Source: CAJGDV01 sp036667875
GTDB lineage: Bacteria; Bacillota_I; Bacilli_A; RF39; UBA660
Assembly (NCBI GenBank): GCA_036667875.1
Contig: JAVWTD010000053.1
Span: forward strand, 1-5,680
Length of the DNA stretch: 5,680 nucleotides
Direction: 5' to 3'
The notes beneath the pieces were generated by a model, which ran no database searches, was not told the DNA's origin, and saw only the letters and a program-made list of their open reading frames with translations. Positions 5,611 through 5,680 of this stretch are shown here, piece by piece. Within the stretch, counting starts at the first letter, position 1. Each line of letters begins with the position of its first letter. The translations under genes and the position numbers were made by a program.

Positions 5611-5680
5611 GCGTGATACTAATCACGCCGGTTCTATTAAGCTCAACTGGTTTAATAGAATCTACCAAAACCCCCTGAAG
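5611..5680 (+). ncRNA. RNA B: putative structured RNA or structured leader, rightward, 3' end outside window
   Basis: Immediately at the predicted transcription start, GCGTGAT (5611-5617) pairs with ATCACGC (5622-5628) around the loop ACTA. A second hairpin pairs TTCTATTAA (5632-5640) with TTAATAGAA (5652-5660) around an 11-base loop (5641-5651) containing AACTGGT. CCCCCTG follows at 5671-5677. There is no ATG and no ribosome-binding site in the visible part. A 5'-terminal stem of this kind is typical of stable small RNAs and of structured leaders. The loop region superficially resembles a tRNA D-arm, but no tRNA fold closes. What lies downstream, a terminator or an ORF, is not visible, so the class cannot be decided. 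Confidence 0.5.
5613..5651 (+). repeat. Copy 2 of the imperfect direct repeat (in RNA B)
   Basis: GTGATACTA (5613-5621) and AACTGGT (5645-5651) repeat the elements of 5416-5450. GTGATACTA spans the left stem and loop of the first RNA B hairpin, and AACTGGT lies wholly in the loop of the second hairpin, where it would be exposed for pairing. Confidence 0.5.

Noticed and set aside
5416..5651. CRISPR array or tracrRNA from the repeated motifs at the right end
   Set aside because: There are only two imperfect copies of short motifs, no regular 25-40 bp repeats with unique spacers, and no cas gene in view.
5611..5680. tRNA gene suggested by the D-arm-like loop AGCTCAACTGGTTTAATAG
   Set aside because: The D stem does not close (GCTC has no GAGC partner), and there is no acceptor or T-arm pairing; the bases form a better 9-bp hairpin.

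Overview
The window is very AT-rich DNA with short intergenic gaps, TAA/TAG stops and tryptophan encoded by TGG. It therefore shows no sign of TGA recoding. Together with a pyruvate:ferredoxin oxidoreductase and a TIGR03905-type four-cysteine protein, this points to an anaerobic low-GC Bacillota/Mycoplasmatota-type bacterium (gut RF39-like Bacilli or a clostridial relative). That placement is inference; no marker gene is present.

Layout from left to right: (1) the 3' end of a membrane protein resembling the C-terminus of an FtsX-type ABC permease (3-278), closed by an intrinsic terminator. (2) A 373-residue protein (461-1582) with four predicted membrane helices and a cytoplasmic part that reads like DUF695 followed by an RraB-like domain. 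(3) A complete 1137-residue pyruvate:ferredoxin (flavodoxin) oxidoreductase (1632-5045), the fermentation enzyme that turns pyruvate and CoA into acetyl-CoA, CO2 and reduced ferredoxin. All recognisable Fe-S and thiamine diphosphate motifs are intact. (4) A convergent small gene (5058-5318, minus) for a four-cysteine TSCPD-domain protein, which shares one bidirectional terminator with the oxidoreductase. (5) About 350 bp without convincing coding sequence. It holds two divergent consensus-type promoters, each followed at once by strong RNA hairpins. The leftward transcript (RNA A) ends in an intrinsic terminator; the rightward one (RNA B) runs off the window.

Each of the three complete protein genes appears to have its own promoter of one style: an extended -10 (TGnTATAAT), no clear -35, and only 17-18 bases from the -10 to the ATG, with the ribosome-binding site between. 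The genes therefore look like separate transcription units, not an operon. No ferredoxin, hydrogenase or phosphotransacetylase lies nearby.

The most unusual part is the right end. RNA A has G-U pairs in its hairpins that become mismatches on the opposite strand, which fixes its direction. Regions A and B carry short direct repeats, and because they are transcribed from opposite strands the two RNAs are complementary at those elements, largely in hairpin loops. The pair could be a small antisense-regulated system, such as a type I toxin-antitoxin-like or copy-control-like pair. Each RNA could equally be the regulatory leader of its downstream gene.
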